From positions 1 to 8,445 of the forward strand of contig CAILKC010000283.1 in NCBI GenBank assembly GCA_903834675.1: a stretch of 8,445 bases of DNA, given 5' to 3'. A model generated the notes under the pieces. The model saw nothing but the letters and a program-made list of their open reading frames with translations, was not told the origin of the DNA and did not search any database. Positions 6,149 to 8,445 of the stretch are shown in pieces; the stretch's first letter is position 1; the number at the start of each line of letters is the position of its first letter. The stretch comes from an uncultured Victivallales bacterium. GTDB taxonomy: Bacteria; Verrucomicrobiota; Lentisphaeria; Oligosphaerales; JAFGRS01. The translations under genes were made by a program, and so were the position numbers.

Positions 6149-8166
6149 TTTACCAGCACCTTTGCCTCGGCCGCCGCGGGGTGGTTCGGGTACTCTTTGG
6201 CGATCTTCGTAAACACCTCGTTGGCGCGCTTCTGGTCGCCGGCTTCGGCGAGGATCTTGCCGCGCTCGAGTTCGACATCCGGCAGGTTCGACAGCAGCGG
6301 GTCAAGCAGAATGGCGCCATCAAGTTCGCCGAGAGCGCCGTCCAGCCAGCCGAAGCGCCGCCACATCCGGGCGCGGGCCAGGCTCAGACTGCCGTTGGTA
6401 CGATCCATCGGCGAGGCGCCGGACCACTCATTCAGTATCTCCCGTGCCTCCACCACAAACCCCGCGTACAGCAGATCGTAGAAGCGCTGCCGCAGGGCAT
6501 TGCCTTGCACCGCCGAGTAGCGTTGTTTCTGGCCGAGCTCGCGGCCGGCCAGCAACTCGGCCAGGCGCTCCTTTGCCGCCGCCGTGTCGCCCTTCTGCAA
6601 CGCCAGGTCCAGCCGCAACTCGACAGGGACCTTACTGCTCTTGTCAGCGTGCTTGTCAAGAGCCCCGATGAGGGCGGCGGCCCAGTCGAAATCGCGGACC
6701 CCGAAGAGAGCGAACTGCGCGGCCTCGCAGGCATCAATTTCCCACGTCTTGTCGGGCTTCCCCTTGAGCATCTCCGTGTAGGCTTGACGCGACTTCTCCG
6801 GGAACCGCCTGGCTGCGGCCCGGGCCAGCTCGACCAGCGCCGCCCGACGATAGGCCTCCGAGGACTTGCGGTTGCCCAGAATGCCCTCGCACACCGGAAT
6901 CATATCCTCGTTCAACGGCACGTAACCCAGAAAGGTCAGGTAGCCGCGCAGGGTAGACGGTTCGACGTCGGCCAGGTTCTGAGCCCGGATCAGGCCGCTG
7001 TAATGCTGGAAATCCTCGCCCTTTTCCAGGGAGCGCGGCGGCGGCAGCGTCTCGTTGATCTGCAGCAGACCCTTGGCTGTGACATTGCCCTGCGAGCAGG
7101 CCACGCCCCGGCTGGCCAGGCCAGGCAGCACCCGCGCGCAGCTCGGCCCCTTGGCCCTGGCCCCATCCTCGAAACGCCAGACCGAATCGCGGCCGTTCAC
7201 CGCCTCGAGCTGCACCTCGGTAAACTGGGCGCCACCGTAGCTCATGTAGGAGACCAGCTTGTAACGGAACGCCGGCATCGGCGCATCCTTGTAGTGCGCT
7301 TCGGTCGCGACCCAGCGCGTCCGACCGGACTGCACATAGGCCTCGGGAGGCAACACGCCCTTGTTCTTGGCGTCTACCCAACGCCCGAGCAGCGCCATCA
7401 ACTCGCCCCCAAAATCCACCACCACAAGGCGCAGCTTGTGCGGCCCCGGCGCCAGGGCAATCTCCTTGCGGAATTCCCCGCGCACCGCGTCGCCGACGAA
7501 GTGGCGGCCGTCCCGTGCCACCAGCAGCGCCTCGTCGATCAACAGATAGCCGGCGTCATCGGTCACAATCATGAATGTCGGCGTCCCCTGGCTGGCCTGT
7601 TGCAGGTAGCCATCAAACACCAGCAGGCAGGCATCCGACGAGTCCACCGGATTGAAGGACTGCTCGATACGGTCGACAAACAGCCGACCCAGGCTCTGGC
7701 TCTTCTGCAGCAGCGCCTGCACCTCGTTCCAATTGCCCGAGGGCCCCTCGGGCAAGGTTCTGACGTCCACGGTCAGGTTCTGCAGAAACCCCTTGTTGAC
7801 CACGGGCGCACGGCCCCGGGTGCCGAAATACAGGTAGATCTCGGTGCAGGGCGCGCTGCCCTTGACCAAGGCCAGAACGGTGTTGTCCGCCCCGCGCCCC
7901 AGCGGCATCAGCCGCAGTGGGTTGCCGCCTTGGTCGAAGGCGTAGAGATCCATCCCCTCCTCATCCCCAAGCCCGCTCACCGGCACCGTCACGGCGTAGC
8001 CCGCGTCCCGTTGCGTCGGCTCGGAGGCAACCTTGAAAACAGCGCGGTACGGCGACTCGCCGTGGTGCCAGGACGCACGCTCCGCCGCCGCGGCCAAGCG
8101 CCCCGGCAAGAACAGCGCGGCAAGGGCGACAAGGAAGGCAGAATGGACGATGGTTCGCCTGGACAT
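6145..8166 (-). CDS. Secreted PA14-like and TPR-like protein of unknown role
   Basis: Encodes a 673-aa exported protein. MSRRTIVHSAFLVALAALFL followed by AAAA near residues 25-28 is a clear signal peptide. Residues 40-125 form a beta-rich segment ending in EIYLYFGTRG (109-118). Residues about 165-265 resemble a PA14 domain: FDGYL (184-188), VTDDAGYLLID (201-211), LAPGPHKLRLVVVDFGG (238-254) and LLGRW (259-263). PA14 domains usually bind glycans. The last ~240 residues are helical and TPR-like, with the clearest repeat at 608-670 (ALGELDGAILLDP to YPNHPAAAEAK). The start at 8166 was chosen because it begins the signal peptide and has GGAGA about 9 nt upstream; an in-frame start at 8256 would place 30 unrelated residues before it. 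A role in envelope assembly or polysaccharide binding is only a guess. Confidence 0.87.
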   Translation of the reverse strand: MSRRTIVHSAFLVALAALFLPGRLAAAAERASWHHGESPYRAVFKVASEPTQRDAGYAVTVPVSGLGDEEGMDLYAFDQGGNPLRLMPLGRGADNTVLALVKGSAPCTEIYLYFGTRGRAPVVNKGFLQNLTVDVRTLPEGPSGNWNEVQALLQKSQSLGRLFVDRIEQSFNPVDSSDACLLVFDGYLQQASQGTPTFMIVTDDAGYLLIDEALLVARDGRHFVGDAVRGEFRKEIALAPGPHKLRLVVVDFGGELMALLGRWVDAKNKGVLPPEAYVQSGRTRWVATEAHYKDAPMPAFRYKLVSYMSYGGAQFTEVQLEAVNGRDSVWRFEDGARAKGPSCARVLPGLASRGVACSQGNVTAKGLLQINETLPPPRSLEKGEDFQHYSGLIRAQNLADVEPSTLRGYLTFLGYVPLNEDMIPVCEGILGNRKSSEAYRRAALVELARAAARRFPEKSRQAYTEMLKGKPDKTWEIDACEAAQFALFGVRDFDWAAALIGALDKHADKSSKVPVELRLDLALQKGDTAAAKERLAELLAGRELGQKQRYSAVQGNALRQRFYDLLYAGFVVEAREILNEWSGASPMDRTNGSLSLARARMWRRFGWLDGALGELDGAILLDPLLSNLPDVELERGKILAEAGDQKRANEVFTKIAKEYPNHPAAAEAKVLVK

Positions 8167-8213
8167 GCCGAGGTCTCCGCGCCTACCGACGACCGCAGGG
8201 CCAACACCCTCCC

Positions 8214-8242
8214 ATTGTAGCGCCAGCAGGCGTGAGTTACCA
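8214..8242 (-). promoter_or_regulatory. Candidate promoter for the secreted-protein operon
   Basis: On the minus strand, TACAAT (8219 down to 8214) matches five of six bases of a sigma-70 -10 box. TGGTAA lies 17 bp further upstream (8242 to 8237) and is a poor -35. Transcription would start near 8207, about 40 nt before the ATG, leaving room for the GGAGA ribosome binding site. Read by eye only. Confidence 0.33.
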
Positions 8243-8326
8243 CCCGCGCGTGTCATCGCTGGGGCGGTTTCAAGAAAGCGACCCCGACATGACGTCGCAG
8301 GCCTAAGCGCTGCTCCCGCGTGCTTT

Positions 8327-8445
8327 CCCTGGAGCCCGCGATGCCAAGCCCGTTCCGGGCAGGTTCGCGGTATCCGCCGTCTGCAAGACCCGCTTGCCGC
8401 CCTGGAGCCCGCGATGCCAAGCCCGTTCCGGGCAGGTTCGCGGTA
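8327..8445. repeat. 73-bp-period tandem repeat, cut by the right edge
   Basis: The 46 bp at 8327-8372 recur without a mismatch at 8400-8445, the last base of the window, offset 73 bp. The 27-bp spacer (8373-8399) has its own hairpin, GCAAG (8383-8387) with CTTGC (8393-8397). The array very likely continues to the right. The sequence is not that of the left-edge repeat. The rest of the non-coding stretch, 8243-8326, shows nothing I can name. Confidence 0.88.
8336..8370. other. Long imperfect hairpin in the 73-bp repeat (copy 1)
   Basis: CCGCGA (8336-8341) pairs with TCGCGG (8365-8370); inside this, CC (8344-8345) pairs with GG (8362-8363) and GCCCG (8348-8352) with CGGGC (8356-8360) around a TTC loop. 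That gives 13 base pairs interrupted by small bulges. Copy 2 has the same structure at 8409-8443. The bulged, GC-rich design resembles REP-type palindromes. No T run follows on the plus strand, so it is not a standard terminator. Confidence 0.6.

Noticed and set aside
6181..8220. Plus-strand open frame of 679 aa
   Set aside because: It is the antisense of the secreted PA14-like gene; its composition (rich in Arg, Gln, His, Leu) is typical of a shadow frame and it lacks a signal peptide or domain.
8327..8445. Right-edge repeat as a CRISPR array or integron attC sites
   Set aside because: The 46-bp repeat with a 27-bp spacer is seen only twice, with no cas or integrase gene in view; the repeat has a long bulged hairpin, and 73 bp is too short for gene cassettes.

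Overview
High-GC bacterial window with seven genes that can be supported, plus repeat-rich non-coding DNA at both ends. The taxon cannot be fixed from the sequence. The GC-rich codon use, secreted PA14/TPR-type protein, MoxR ATPase and ebo-type genes would suit a member of the PVC superphylum (Planctomycetes, Lentisphaerae, Kiritimatiellae) or a relative such as Hydrogenedentes, but this is an inference from gene style only.

Layout. (1) 1-457 is non-coding. It holds two copies of a ~144-bp direct repeat, 237 bp apart, full of inverted repeats; the first copy runs off the left edge. (2) 458-2120, minus strand: a MoxR-type AAA+ ATPase followed 40 bp later by ssb (single-stranded DNA-binding protein), probably co-transcribed. 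(3) 2121-2283 is a divergent promoter region. (4) 2284-5345, plus strand: a tight three-gene operon of a TatD-like metal-dependent hydrolase, a UbiA-like membrane prenyltransferase and an alkaline-phosphatase-superfamily protein, with gaps of 6 and 11 bp. These match EboB, EboC and EboF of the ebo cluster. In the order I know, EboD and EboE lie between C and F and EboA precedes B; none of these three is in the window. (5) 5357-8166, minus strand: a two-gene operon joined by a 4-bp ATGA overlap. It encodes a secreted PA14-like/TPR-like protein of 673 aa and a secreted beta-rich protein of 263 aa, neither of known function. It converges on the ebo operon with only 11 bp between stop codons. (6) 8167-8445 is non-coding and ends in a 73-bp-period repeat whose unit contains a long imperfect hairpin; it is cut by the right edge.

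The ebo-type genes are the biochemical core. In cyanobacteria ebo genes are linked to export of a secondary metabolite precursor to the periplasm, and in Pseudomonas and eustigmatophyte plastids they are found without a known product. A B-C-F subset would be a stripped-down version: a membrane prenyl- or lipid-transferase flanked by a soluble hydrolase and a phosphatase/phosphodiesterase-like protein. The moxR-ssb pair and the secreted pair show no evident functional link to it.
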